From: Bacteroidales bacterium
GTDB taxonomy: Bacteria > Bacteroidota > Bacteroidia > Bacteroidales > Muribaculaceae
DNA: 61,463 nt
Assembly: GCA_900770215.1 (NCBI GenBank)
Contig: CAAGJW010000047.1
Span: forward strand, 1-61,463
Direction of reading: 5' to 3'
Shown here piece by piece: positions 42,738 through 51,537 of this stretch. The notes beneath the pieces were generated by a model, which saw only the letters and a list, made by a program, of their open reading frames with translations, did no database searches and was not told where the DNA came from. How positions within the stretch are numbered: position 1 is the first letter of the stretch; each line of letters opens with the position of its first letter. Made by a program: the position numbers and the translations under genes.

Positions 42738-43316
42738 TTATTGTTGTTGTTTCACATAGTGAGCAATTTGGCTGTTGGTGGGGTGGTTGAGCAGCTTGCC
42801 GTCGATCCAGTCGATGTCGGGGTAGGTCGACTTGAGCAGGGCGTCGGCCCTCTTGATGTTGCTGCCTCCCGAGGTGGCAAAGGTCTTCACTGCTTTCCCC
42901 GTGAGCTTGTTGGCCTCGATAAAGGTGTTGATGATAGTGGGTTGCTGGTACCACCATATGGGGAATCCTATATAGATGGTATCGTAGCGCTCAATATCCA
43001 TCACGATGCCTTTGCCTTTTATGGCAGGGCGCGATGTGGGGTCTTTCATCTCCAGGCTTGAGCGCGACTGCGGGTTGTTCCAGTCGAGGTCGGCTGCCGT
43101 GTACTTCTGTTGGGGCTCAATCTCATATACGTCGGCATGAGCTACCCTTGCTATCTCTTGTGCCACGGTACGGGTAGTGCCTGTAGCCGAGAAATATACC
43201 ACCAGTGAGTGGCGGGTCGAGTCGGCATCGCCACCTTGCTTGTGGCTGTTTTGTGCACATGCGCACATCGAGGTCGACAGCAGCGCTGCCATTGCATAAA
43301 TTAAGAATTTTGTCAT
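42738..43316 (-). CDS. Flavodoxin with a lipoprotein or Sec signal
   Basis: 192 residues. A signal (MTKFLIYAMAALLSTSMCACAQ) precedes a flavodoxin domain with the FMN phosphate loop YFSATGTTRTVAQEIAR, the 60s loop IYIGFPIWWYQQP, and FATSGGSNIKRADALL. Flavodoxins are normally cytoplasmic; the exported version, common in Bacteroidales, could take part in periplasmic electron transfer or quinone reduction. Either cysteine near residue 18-20 could be the lipid anchor. A TAATTTTG box lies about 27 bases before the start (43343-43350). Confidence 0.85.
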   Translation of the reverse strand: MTKFLIYAMAALLSTSMCACAQNSHKQGGDADSTRHSLVVYFSATGTTRTVAQEIARVAHADVYEIEPQQKYTAADLDWNNPQSRSSLEMKDPTSRPAIKGKGIVMDIERYDTIYIGFPIWWYQQPTIINTFIEANKLTGKAVKTFATSGGSNIKRADALLKSTYPDIDWIDGKLLNHPTNSQIAHYVKQQQ

Positions 43317-43546
43317 TTCAAACAGTATTTTTTTCTCTGTTGCAAAATTACAATGCCTGCATGGTATGCCGTATATCCCGATTGCTGATTTTGTTGCACT
43401 TTTTGTCGATTGTGCCGTTGTCTGTGGTATCGTGTGACTGCCGGCTTTACAGGTCGCCTGTGGACATCTGTAGGGGTGCCGTTCTCAAAGAGCAGAGATA
43501 ATGAAAAATTGAATACTAAATTGTAGATAATTAATATCCTGTAGTT
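43317..43546. other. Intergenic stretch before the nuo promoter
   Basis: It holds the TAATTTTG box for the flavodoxin gene on the minus strand (43343-43350). No ORF or stable hairpin of interest was seen in the rest. Confidence 0.5.
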
Positions 43547-43577
43547 TTTGTGGTAGGGAAAATAATTGTTATATTTG
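43547..43577 (+). promoter_or_regulatory. Promoter of the nuo-atp cluster
   Basis: TTTG (43547-43550), exactly 19 bases, then TATATTTG (43570-43577), a consensus Bacteroidetes promoter. It is the only full match between the flavodoxin gene and nuoA, and gives a leader of about 265 nt. Confidence 0.75.
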
Positions 43578-43661
43578 CAGTGCAGAAATATTTCGTTGCA
43601 GCGCATCTACTCTATCTTGGTAGTTAAGTGCTTGGTAACGACCCTTTTGCACTTTATAAAC

Positions 43662-43829
43662 ATGACAACTACACAGGCAACTTTCAATATCATTTCGTCG
43701 CGTCGCATGCCGTGTCGCGGTGTGGGTTGCAGTGTGTGTGCCGTTGTGGTTGGTGTGCGGGGTTCACGTGAGTCAAAATCACCATTAGGTGAATTTGATT
43801 CATTTTTTTTGTTTTATAAAGAAATTTAA
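43662..43829 (+). CDS. Possible leader peptide upstream of nuoA
   Basis: An ATG at 43662 opens 55 codons beginning MTTTQATFNIISSRRMPCRG and continuing with two more Cys (VGCSVC), ending at TAA 43827-43829, 21 bases before nuoA. It lies wholly inside the leader of the nuo-atp transcript, and its last third covers the terminator-like hairpin at 43771-43800. A ribosome translating it would pass through that hairpin. It has no signal peptide or known domain. It could be a regulatory leader peptide or a chance ORF. Confidence 0.35.
   Translation: MTTTQATFNIISSRRMPCRGVGCSVCAVVVGVRGSRESKSPLGEFDSFFLFYKEI
43771..43810 (+). terminator. Attenuator-like terminator in the nuo leader
   Basis: Arms AGTCAAAATCACC (43771-43783) and GGTGAATTTGATT (43788-43800) form a near-perfect stem with a four-base loop. 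They are followed by CA and T8. It stands between the only clear promoter and nuoA. Confidence 0.65.
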
Positions 43830-43850
43830 ATAAGAATATAAATTAAATTT

Positions 43851-44219
43851 ATGGTTTTAATCGGTATTCAAAGTACAACCTTGGCGGTTACTGCTGTGCT
43901 CACCGGCGCTGTGCTGGTGGCTGCGGCTCTAATCATCGCTTATCTCATCGCGCCTCGCTCCTACACCGAGCAGAAAGGCGAGCCTTATGAGTGCGGTATC
44001 CCGACCCGAGGCGACAGCCAAGCCCAGTTCCATGTGGGCTATTATCTGTTTGCCATCCTTTTCCTCATGTTCGACGTTGAGACCGTATTCCTGTTCCCCT
44101 GGGCAGTGATATGCAAGGAGCTTAAGAGCTCGGCGCTGCTTGCGGTGGGCACCTTCTTAGTGATTTTAGTTTTAGGCCTGGCTTATGCCTGGAAGAAAGG
44201 AGCTTTGCGATGGAAATAA
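43851..44219 (+). CDS. nuoA: NADH-quinone oxidoreductase subunit A
   Basis: 122 residues with three predicted helices. The conserved motif KGEPYECGIPTRGDSQAQFH carries the invariant Cys on the loop facing the quinone site, and FLMFDVETVFLFPWAV is the classic NuoA signature. It is part of the membrane arm near the quinone cavity of Complex I-like enzyme. It is the first gene of the cluster and overlaps nuoB by 10 bases. Confidence 0.96.
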   Translation: MVLIGIQSTTLAVTAVLTGAVLVAAALIIAYLIAPRSYTEQKGEPYECGIPTRGDSQAQFHVGYYLFAILFLMFDVETVFLFPWAVICKELKSSALLAVGTFLVILVLGLAYAWKKGALRWK

Positions 44220-44887
44220 AGAGACCCAAGATCAAGAGTATGAAGTGGGACGACTTCAAGGACAACGAGTATATCGATCAGCTCTTGGAGGAATTGAATG
44301 CTTCGGGCGCCAATGTTGTTGTGGGTAAGTTCAACCAACTGCTGCAGTGGGGACACGCCAACTCGTTATGGCCGCTCTCGTTTGGCACCAGCTGCTGCGC
44401 TATCGAGTTTATGTGCCTGGGCGCAGCGCGCTACGACATGGCCCGTTTCGGCGCCGAGGTGGCGCGCAACTCGCCACGACAGGCCGACTACATCATGTGC
44501 ATGGGCACCATCACCTATCGCATGGCGCCGGCCCTGGTGCGGCTCTATGAGCAGATGGCCGAGCCCAAGTATGTGATCGCATGCGGTGCTTGCACCGTGT
44601 CGGGCGGCCCGTTCAAAAACAGCTACTGCGTGGTGAAGGGTATCGATGAGATCATCCCTGTCGACATCTACATGCCCGGCTGCCCGCCGCGTCCCGAGGC
44701 CATGTTCTACGGCTTGATGCAGCTGCAGCGCAAAATCAAGATTTCCCGCTGGTTTGGCGGTGACGCCCGCAAGGAGAAACGCGCCAAGTTCTTTGAAGCC
44801 AAGGCTGCCGAAGAGAAGGATGCGGCCCTGCGTGCCGAGATGATGAAGGCAGCACAGCATAGCAAGGCCCCTGTGATCGACCTGTAG
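44210..44887 (+). CDS. nuoB: NADH-quinone oxidoreductase subunit B
   Basis: 225 residues. Cluster N2 ligands are present: the double Cys in FGTSCCAIEFM, Cys in IMCMGTI, and Cys in MPGCPPRPEAM. It is the terminal iron-sulfur subunit, passing electrons to quinone. The C-terminus carries a Lys/Glu-rich tail of about 45 residues (KEKRAKFFEAKAAEEKDAAL) beyond the core. It overlaps nuoA. Confidence 0.96.
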   Translation: MEIKRPKIKSMKWDDFKDNEYIDQLLEELNASGANVVVGKFNQLLQWGHANSLWPLSFGTSCCAIEFMCLGAARYDMARFGAEVARNSPRQADYIMCMGTITYRMAPALVRLYEQMAEPKYVIACGACTVSGGPFKNSYCVVKGIDEIIPVDIYMPGCPPRPEAMFYGLMQLQRKIKISRWFGGDARKEKRAKFFEAKAAEEKDAALRAEMMKAAQHSKAPVIDL

Positions 44888-44943
44888 CGTGCAACCGATT
44901 AAAAATGAATTATTGAACTATCGTATATATACACATTATTTAT

Positions 44944-46590
44944 ATGGCAGATATACAAGAAAAAATCGCTGAGCTCTGTCCCGATGCCCAATTTGACGCC
45001 ACTGGCGAGTTGCTGCTGGTGACTGTGCCCGATGAGAAATGGCATGACCTGGCCAAGGCCTTGAAGGAGCAACTGGGCTTCGACTATCTCAACGCCGTGG
45101 TGGGCGTCGACTGGAAGGACTCGCTGGGCTGCATGTATTACTTGACCAACACCGAGACTCAAGATATGCTTCACGTGAAGGTGGCCACTACCGATCGCGA
45201 GAAACCGCGCCTGCACACGGTGAGCGACCTTTGGGCTGTCGCCAATTTCCAGGAACGCGAGGTGTACGACTTCTTCGGCATTGAGTTTATCAACCACCCC
45301 GACATGCGTCGCTTTTTCCTGCGCACCGACTGGGTGGGGCACCCCCTGCGCAAGGACTATGATGCCGACGAGAAACTCAACCCCATCAGGCTCAGCTCGG
45401 AGCCCAACGAGGACGACACCTATAGTCTTGTTGAAGACGCGCAAGGCAACGTGACCCGTGTCGAGAAGAAGGTGTTCGGCGCCGACGAGTATGTCATCAA
45501 CATTGGCCCTCAGCACCCTTCGACCCACGGCGTGCTTCGCTACCGCACCTCGATCGACGGCGAGCTTGTGAAGAAAGTCGACGTCGTGTCGGGATACATC
45601 CACCGTGGCATCGAGAAGATGAGCGAAAGCCTCACCTACCAGCAGTGCCTGCTCTACAGTGAGCGCATGGACTACATGGCTGCCCACATGAACCGCCACT
45701 GCCTGTGCCTGTGCATCGAGAAGGCGTTGGGCATCGAGGTGCCGCACCGTGCCGAGCTCATACGCATGATGATGGACGAGCTCATGCGCCTGTCGAGCCA
45801 CCTGCTCTCCTATGGCTGCTTGACCATGGACCAGGGCGCCACCACCGCATTTTTCTATCCCTTCCGCGAGCGTGAGCTCATCTACGACATCTTCGACAAG
45901 AATTGCGGCGCCCGCATGTCGATGAGCTACGACACCATAGGTGGCGTCACGATGGACGTGCAGCCCGACTTCGTGGCCGATGTGCGTCATGCCTGCGACG
46001 TGATCGAGGCTCACATTCCCGAGTATCACAAGCTCTTCTCGGGCAACGTGATTGCCCTGGGCCGCATGAAGGGTACTGGCGTGCTCACCAAGGAGCAGGC
46101 CGTGAACTATGCCGTGGGCGGGCCCACCGGCCGTGCCAGCGGCTTCCACTGCGACGTGCGCAAGACGCATCCCTACTCGCTCTACAACGAGGTCGACTTC
46201 GACGAGGTCGTCTACAATAACGGCGACAGCTACGACCGCTACATGCTGCGTCTCAAGGAGATGGAGCAGAGCATCAAGATACTGCGTCAGTGCTGCGACA
46301 TGATGGACAAGGAAGAAGGCAACGAGTATTGTGCCAAGGTGCCTAAGCTCATCAAGCTGCCCAAGGGGCACTGGTACCAGCAGATCGAGGCCAGCCGCGG
46401 CCCCATAGGCGTCTACCTTGAGAGCGACGGCGACCCCAAGCCTTTCCAGAAGCCCTACCGCTTGCACTATCAGTCGCCGTGTTTCAACCTCATAGGCGTG
46501 GTCGACCTCACTTGCAAGGACAACTTGATTGCCGACTTGATCACCATCACGGCCTCGCTCGACTATGTGATCCCCGACATCGACCGATAG
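44944..46590 (+). CDS. nuoCD: NADH-quinone oxidoreductase fused subunit C/D
   Basis: 548 residues joining NuoC (about 1-150; LHTVSDLWAVANFQEREVYD, DFFGIEF) and NuoD (about 175-548; NIGPQHPSTHGVLRYRTSID, GYIHRGIEKM, and the ending LTCKDNLIADLITITASLDY). The fusion is usual in Bacteroidetes and some enterobacteria. NuoD forms most of the quinone-binding pocket with NuoB. A 56-base gap precedes it. Confidence 0.97.
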   Translation: MADIQEKIAELCPDAQFDATGELLLVTVPDEKWHDLAKALKEQLGFDYLNAVVGVDWKDSLGCMYYLTNTETQDMLHVKVATTDREKPRLHTVSDLWAVANFQEREVYDFFGIEFINHPDMRRFFLRTDWVGHPLRKDYDADEKLNPIRLSSEPNEDDTYSLVEDAQGNVTRVEKKVFGADEYVINIGPQHPSTHGVLRYRTSIDGELVKKVDVVSGYIHRGIEKMSESLTYQQCLLYSERMDYMAAHMNRHCLCLCIEKALGIEVPHRAELIRMMMDELMRLSSHLLSYGCLTMDQGATTAFFYPFRERELIYDIFDKNCGARMSMSYDTIGGVTMDVQPDFVADVRHACDVIEAHIPEYHKLFSGNVIALGRMKGTGVLTKEQAVNYAVGGPTGRASGFHCDVRKTHPYSLYNEVDFDEVVYNNGDSYDRYMLRLKEMEQSIKILRQCCDMMDKEEGNEYCAKVPKLIKLPKGHWYQQIEASRGPIGVYLESDGDPKPFQKPYRLHYQSPCFNLIGVVDLTCKDNLIADLITITASLDYVIPDIDR

Positions 46591-46650
46591 TGTTTAGCAA
46601 GAATTATATATTTTTGACATCATAAAGAAAATTTAGAGATACATTAGGAT

Positions 46651-47733
46651 ATGTTTGACTTTAGTGTAGTCACAAAATGGTTTGACGACCTGCTCACCGT
46701 TACTTGCGGTCTGCCGGTATGGTTGTCGACCACAATCGAGTGTGTGCTCATCGCAGTCATTTTGCTGGCGCTCTACTCGGTGTTTGCCATGATATATATC
46801 ATGTATGAGCGGTGGGTGTGTGCATGGATACAGTGTCGCCGCGGCCCAATACGTGTGGGTCCCGGTGGATCGTTGCAAATCTTTGCCGACGTGATCAAGA
46901 TTCTCACCAAGGAGGTCATCTCGTTGTGGGACAACGACAAGTTCCTCTTCTTCCTGGCCCCCTACTTTGTGATTATTGCCTCTATGACGATGTTTGCCTG
47001 CCTGCCGTGGGGCAATGGCTTGCAAATTATCGATATGAACATAGGCGTGTTCTTCATCATTGCCATGTCGTCGCTCGGAGTGATAGGCATTCTGCTTGCC
47101 GGCTGGTCGAGCAACAGCAAGTATACCCTGATAGGCGCCATGCGCAGTGGAGCGCAGATGATAAGCTACGAGCTCTCGGTGGGTATCACCATGCTCACCA
47201 TCGTGTGCCTTGCCGGCACCATGAGCATCACGGGCATATGCCAGGCACAAGAGCACGGCTGGTTCATCTTCACTGGCCACATTCCGGCCATCATCGCCTT
47301 CCTCATCTACATCGTTGCAGCCAATGCCGAGAACAACCGCGGCCCCTTCGACCTTCCCGAGGCCGAGCATGAGCTCACCGCCGGCTACCACACCGAGTAT
47401 TCGGGCATACACTACGGCTTGTTTTACCTGGCCGAGTACCTCAACCTCTTCACGGTGAGCGGCATTGCCGCCCTGCTATTCCTGGGCGGATGGATGCCTC
47501 TGCACATAGGCGGCTGGACGGCATTCAACACCGTCATGGACTACATTCCCTCGCCCATATGGTTCCTGGGCAAGACCTTCTTCATGACCTTCATCTTCAT
47601 GTGGATACGCTGGTCGTTCCCTCGCGTGCGCATCGACCAGATGCTGGGCTTGGAGTGGCGCTACCTCATGCCCATAGGCCTCGTCAACTTGGTTGTGATG
47701 GCTGTGTGCGTGTCGATGGGCTGGCACTTTTAA
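46651..47733 (+). CDS. nuoH: NADH-quinone oxidoreductase subunit H
   Basis: 360 residues with about eight helices. Conserved segments are ERWVCAWIQCRRGPIRVGPG (the quinone-channel loop), NRGPFDLPEAEHELTAGYHT (conserved acid residues) and the C-terminal FIFMWIRWSFPRVRIDQ. It links the quinone cavity to the proton-pumping arm. In other clusters nuoI follows directly; here atpD starts 50 bases downstream without a clear promoter. Confidence 0.96.
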   Translation: MFDFSVVTKWFDDLLTVTCGLPVWLSTTIECVLIAVILLALYSVFAMIYIMYERWVCAWIQCRRGPIRVGPGGSLQIFADVIKILTKEVISLWDNDKFLFFLAPYFVIIASMTMFACLPWGNGLQIIDMNIGVFFIIAMSSLGVIGILLAGWSSNSKYTLIGAMRSGAQMISYELSVGITMLTIVCLAGTMSITGICQAQEHGWFIFTGHIPAIIAFLIYIVAANAENNRGPFDLPEAEHELTAGYHTEYSGIHYGLFYLAEYLNLFTVSGIAALLFLGGWMPLHIGGWTAFNTVMDYIPSPIWFLGKTFFMTFIFMWIRWSFPRVRIDQMLGLEWRYLMPIGLVNLVVMAVCVSMGWHF

Positions 47734-47783
47734 AACTGAACAATTATTTTATAAAACACATACTATAATTTATTTTCGTGATT

Positions 47784-49286
47784 ATGGCAGATAGTTATGG
47801 AAAAATAACGCAAGTAATCGGACCTGTGGTCGACATTACTTTCGATGACGAAAGCCAAGTCCCCGACATCTACACCGCACTGTCGGTGACACGTCAGGAC
47901 GGCGCCGAAGTCATCCTTGAGGTCGAGCAGCACATCGGCGAGAATACCGTGAGATGTGTTGCCATGGACAGCACCGACGGATTGCAGCGTGGAATCAAGG
48001 TGAAAAACCTGGGCCAGCCTATATCTGTTCCTACTGGCGAACAAGTGAAAGGCCGTCTGCTCAACGTGATAGGGCAACCTATCGATCACCTCAAGCCCCT
48101 CAAGGGCGGTGACCGTCGCCCCATTCACCAGCCTGCACCGGCTTTCTCCGACTTGTCTATTTCGCAAGAAATTCTTTACACGGGTATCAAGGTTATCGAC
48201 CTTATCGAGCCCTTCTCCAAGGGCGGCAAGATCGGCCTCTTCGGCGGTGCCGGTGTGGGCAAGACAGTGCTCATTCAGGAGCTCATCCACAACATCGCAC
48301 ACGGCCTGAACGGCTACTCGGTGTTTACCGGCGTGGGCGAGCGCACTCGTGAGGGCAACGACCTGCTGCGCGAGATGATCGAGAGCGGCGTCATCAAGTA
48401 TGGCGACAAGTTCAAGGAAGACATGGCCAAGGGCCAGTGGAATCTTGACGAAGTCGACATGAAGGCCGTTGAAGACTCTCAGGTGACCTTGGTCTTCGGT
48501 CAGATGAACGAGCCGCCTGGTGCACGCTTGCGCGTGGCACTGTCGGGCCTCACCGTGGCCGAGCAGTTCCGCGACCAGGACGGTGGCGGCAAGGATATCC
48601 TGCTCTTCATGGACAATATCTTCCGTTTCACGCAGGCAGGTAGCGAGGTGTCGGCTCTGCTGGGCCGCATGCCCTCGGCTGTGGGCTACCAGCCCACCCT
48701 GGCCTCTGAAATGGGTGCCCTGCAAGAGCGCATCACCTCGACCAAGAATGGTTCAATCACCTCGGTGCAGGCTGTGTATGTGCCGGCCGACGACTTGACC
48801 GACCCTGCTCCTGCCACTACCTTCAGCTTCCTCGACGCCACCACCGTGCTCAACCGCAAGATCACCGAGTTGGGCATTTACCCGGCAGTCGACCCGCTGG
48901 CTTCCACATCGCGCATCATGGACCCCAATATCATAGGCGAGGAGCACTACAACACTGCCCAGCGTGTGATACACCTGTTGCAGAAGTACCAGGAGTTGCA
49001 GGACATCATTGCCATCCTGGGTGTCGACGAACTCAGCGACGACGACAAGCTCGTGGTTTCGCGTGCACGCCGCGTGCAGCGTTTCCTCTCGCAGCCTTTC
49101 TTTGTCGCCGAGCAGTTCACTGGCGTGCCTGGCACCATGGTGCCCTTGAAGGAGACCATACGCGGCTTCAAGATGATACTCGACGGCGAGGTCGACGACA
49201 TGCCCGAGCAGGCATTCCTCAACGTGGGCACCATCGACGAGGCCATCGCCAAGGGCAAGAAGATACTGGAGCAGATCAATGCCTGA
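47784..49286 (+). CDS. atpD: F-type ATP synthase beta subunit
   Basis: 500 residues from the ATG at 47784 (a GTG at 47778 is in frame). The beta-barrel start is GKITQVIGPVVDITFDD. The Walker A motif is GGAGVGKTVL, and the catalytic block GERTREGNDLLREM contains the essential Glu. ILGVDELSDDDKL near the end is the DELSEED-like lever. It is the catalytic subunit of F1. It opens the ATP synthase block embedded after nuoH. Confidence 0.98.
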   Translation: MADSYGKITQVIGPVVDITFDDESQVPDIYTALSVTRQDGAEVILEVEQHIGENTVRCVAMDSTDGLQRGIKVKNLGQPISVPTGEQVKGRLLNVIGQPIDHLKPLKGGDRRPIHQPAPAFSDLSISQEILYTGIKVIDLIEPFSKGGKIGLFGGAGVGKTVLIQELIHNIAHGLNGYSVFTGVGERTREGNDLLREMIESGVIKYGDKFKEDMAKGQWNLDEVDMKAVEDSQVTLVFGQMNEPPGARLRVALSGLTVAEQFRDQDGGGKDILLFMDNIFRFTQAGSEVSALLGRMPSAVGYQPTLASEMGALQERITSTKNGSITSVQAVYVPADDLTDPAPATTFSFLDATTVLNRKITELGIYPAVDPLASTSRIMDPNIIGEEHYNTAQRVIHLLQKYQELQDIIAILGVDELSDDDKLVVSRARRVQRFLSQPFFVAEQFTGVPGTMVPLKETIRGFKMILDGEVDDMPEQAFLNVGTIDEAIAKGKKILEQINA

Positions 49287-49376
49287 TATGGCTTGCCTCC
49301 AGTGTGTGTGCCTCGGGCAGGCGGCCCGCTCTGCTTGCCTTGAATAGTAGAATTTAATTTACAAGTAACTTATAAC

Positions 49377-49613
49377 ATGACACTCAAAATTATATCGGCT
49401 GAAAAGATTGAGTTTGAAGGCACAGTCACCTCGGTGACACTGCCAGGAGCGCTGGGCCTGTTCCAGGTGCTCAACAACCACGCTGCCCTCATCTCGTCGC
49501 TCAAGCCAGGCACGATGACCTATGTCGTCGACGGCGGCAAGAGCGAGACCCGCGAGATCGAAGGTGGGGTAGCTGATATCAAGGACAATGTGGTGTCGGT
49601 GTGTCTATATTGA
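49377..49613 (+). CDS. atpC: F-type ATP synthase epsilon subunit (short form)
   Basis: 78 residues only, against about 130-140 in E. coli. The beta-sandwich N-terminal domain is intact (LKIISAEKIEFEGTVTSVTL, PGALGLFQVLNNHAAL), and the usual C-terminal helical hairpin that inhibits ATP hydrolysis is missing. The short form is common in Bacteroidetes. Without the helices, control of reverse ATPase activity must come from elsewhere. It lies 90 bases after atpD. Confidence 0.93.
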   Translation: MTLKIISAEKIEFEGTVTSVTLPGALGLFQVLNNHAALISSLKPGTMTYVVDGGKSETREIEGGVADIKDNVVSVCLY

Positions 49614-49626
49614 TAGAATAGTTATT

Positions 49627-50730
49627 ATGAAGAAGGTTATTACAGCAGTTGTGGCTTGCGTGATACTTGCCCTTATGGCCTTGGGCTACTGGCAGGCTTC
49701 GCAGCGCGAGCACAACACCCACGAGATGCCCGATACCAAGGGGGTGATTTTCAACCACCTTGGCGACAGCTACTATTGGGACATTCCATTCTCTGAAGAC
49801 TATTTTATTCCTCTTCCCTGCATCGTGCAAGACAAGAGCGGTGCTTGGCACTTGTTTTCTTCGGCACGCGTACATGGCGGCAACACCTATGTGGCCCCCA
49901 ATGGCGCCAAGTTCAAGATACAAGGCGACATCAACCAAGCCCATCACAACCGCCTTGTCGAGCTGGGTGCCGACAATGGAAAAGACTATAGACCGCTTGA
50001 TCTCTCGTTTACCAAAGACGCGCTGGGCATCTTTATTGCAGCCCTGGTTGTGATACTGTTCGTGTTCAACGTGCGCAACTGGTATAAGAAGCACGGCATG
50101 AAGGCTCCCCGCAAGGGTACTGCCTTTATGGAGGTGTGTGTCGACTTTGTGTACGGCGACACGATACGTCCCATCATGGGCAAGGAAGCACCCAAGTATG
50201 CTCCCTACCTGCTCACCTGTTTTTTCTTCATCCTCACGATGAACCTGCTGGGTCTTGTCGTGATATTCCCTGGCGGCGCCAACCTGACTGGTAATCTGGC
50301 CGTGACGCTGTTCCTGGCCCTGTGCACCTTCTTGGTCACCAATTTCACCGGAACCCGGGAATACTGGAAAGAAATCTTCTGGCCCGACGTGCCGCTGGCC
50401 CTCAAGTGCCCGGTGCCTCTCATGCCCGTGATCGAGCTCTTTGGCATCTTCACCAAGCCGCTGGCCCTGATGATACGTCTCTTTGCCAACATGCTCGGAG
50501 GCCACATGGTGGTCATCGTCTTCACGATGCTCATCTTCATCTTCAGCGCAATGTTTGGCATCATCGCCGGAGCAGGCACCACAGTGCTCTCGCTGGCACT
50601 GTCGCTCTTCATGTTGCTTCTCGACACCCTGGTGAGCTTCATCCAAGCCTATGTGTTCACCATCCTTTCCACCATGTTCATCTCTATGGCGCATGTACAT
50701 AAAGAGGAACCGCAAACTACAGTGAAATAA
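49627..50730 (+). CDS. atpB: F-type ATP synthase subunit a with exported N-terminal domain
   Basis: 367 residues from the ATG at 49627. A signal-like helix (MKKVITAVVACVILALMALG) is followed by about 105 residues that should lie outside the cytoplasm (HLGDSYYWDIPFSEDYFIPL), then the channel domain. The essential Arg is in KPLALMIRLFANMLGGHM. The extra domain is typical of Bacteroidetes. In many relatives a small gene lies between atpC and atpB; here the gap is only 13 bases, so it is absent. Confidence 0.95.
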   Translation: MKKVITAVVACVILALMALGYWQASQREHNTHEMPDTKGVIFNHLGDSYYWDIPFSEDYFIPLPCIVQDKSGAWHLFSSARVHGGNTYVAPNGAKFKIQGDINQAHHNRLVELGADNGKDYRPLDLSFTKDALGIFIAALVVILFVFNVRNWYKKHGMKAPRKGTAFMEVCVDFVYGDTIRPIMGKEAPKYAPYLLTCFFFILTMNLLGLVVIFPGGANLTGNLAVTLFLALCTFLVTNFTGTREYWKEIFWPDVPLALKCPVPLMPVIELFGIFTKPLALMIRLFANMLGGHMVVIVFTMLIFIFSAMFGIIAGAGTTVLSLALSLFMLLLDTLVSFIQAYVFTILSTMFISMAHVHKEEPQTTVK

Positions 50731-50766
50731 CAACAAAAGAAAATAAACAATTAAAAATTTAGAATT

Positions 50767-51012
50767 ATGTTAAGTATGATTTTAGCAGCAGCAGCCCTTG
50801 CAGTTATGGGAGCTGGTATTGGTGCAGGTATCGCAGCTATCGCAGCTGGTATCGGTATTGGTAGAATTGGTGGCTCGGCCATGGAAGCTATTGCCCGCCA
50901 ACCCGAGTCGACTGGCGACATCCGTAGCAACATGATCGTGATTGCCGCTCTTATCGAGGGTGTCGCTTTCTTCGCCCTCATCGTCTGCATCCTTTGCATT
51001 TTCATGGGTTAA
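50767..51012 (+). CDS. atpE: F-type ATP synthase subunit c
   Basis: 81 residues forming two helices around the conserved loop ARQPE. The ion-binding carboxylate is the Glu in AALIEGVAFF. The residues that bind Na+ in Ilyobacter-type rings (Gln in helix 1, Ser-Thr after the Glu) are Ile, Gly and Val here, so the ring should carry protons. The N-terminal helix has the glycine repeat GAGIGAGIAAIAAGIGIG for tight packing. Confidence 0.96.
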   Translation: MLSMILAAAALAVMGAGIGAGIAAIAAGIGIGRIGGSAMEAIARQPESTGDIRSNMIVIAALIEGVAFFALIVCILCIFMG

Positions 51013-51030
51013 TTTAATTGAGTCAGTTTT

Positions 51031-51528
51031 ATGGAATTGTTTGTGCCTGAGTTTGGCCTGGTGTTCTGGATGTTTGTGGCATTCCTGTGCCTCTATTTCA
51101 TCCTGGCAAAGTATGCATGGCCCTTTGTGATCAAGTCGATGGAGAAACGTGCCGACTTGATCGACAAAGGTGTGGCCTATGCTCAAGAGGCTAAAGCGCA
51201 TCTTGACAATGCCAAGGCTGAGGCAGAACAGGTAATTGCCGAGGCTCGCAAACAACAGGCTGACATACTCCGCGAAGCCGACAAGATGAAGTCTCAGATT
51301 ATTGAGGAGGCTAAGGGTCAGGCTGCCGTGGAGGCTAAAAAAGTGACCGATGCTGCACAGGTTTCGATCGAGCAAGCTCGCAAGGAATCGGAGCAGCAAC
51401 TGCGCCAGGAAATCAGCGGCTATGCCCTCTCGATTGCCGAGCAGGTCATTCGCAAGAACATGGCCGACGACAAAGCCCAGAAAGACCTGGTCGATAAATT
51501 GTTAAACGAGGTTGAGTCTAAAAACTAA
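51031..51528 (+). CDS. atpF: F-type ATP synthase subunit b
   Basis: 165 residues. One N-terminal membrane helix (about residues 8-28) is followed by a long charged coiled coil (AKAHLDNAKAEAEQVIAEAR). It is the stator stalk joining Fo to F1. It starts 18 bases after atpE and ends 9 bases before atpH, as expected in an operon. Confidence 0.95.
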   Translation: MELFVPEFGLVFWMFVAFLCLYFILAKYAWPFVIKSMEKRADLIDKGVAYAQEAKAHLDNAKAEAEQVIAEARKQQADILREADKMKSQIIEEAKGQAAVEAKKVTDAAQVSIEQARKESEQQLRQEISGYALSIAEQVIRKNMADDKAQKDLVDKLLNEVESKN

Positions 51529-51537
51529 GTAGATATT

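Noticed and set aside
43662..43829. The nuo leader ORF as an independent small secreted peptide gene
   Set aside because: It has no signal peptide, and its overlap with a terminator hairpin fits a leader-peptide role better. It is kept only as a low-confidence leader peptide.
44899..46467. A 522-codon minus-strand frame opposite nuoCD
   Set aside because: Its composition is typical of an antisense shadow, and the plus strand encodes an unmistakable NuoCD.
50767..51012. A sodium-driven ATP synthase ring
   Set aside because: The Gln and Ser-Thr ligands of Na+-binding c subunits are replaced by Ile, Gly and Val.
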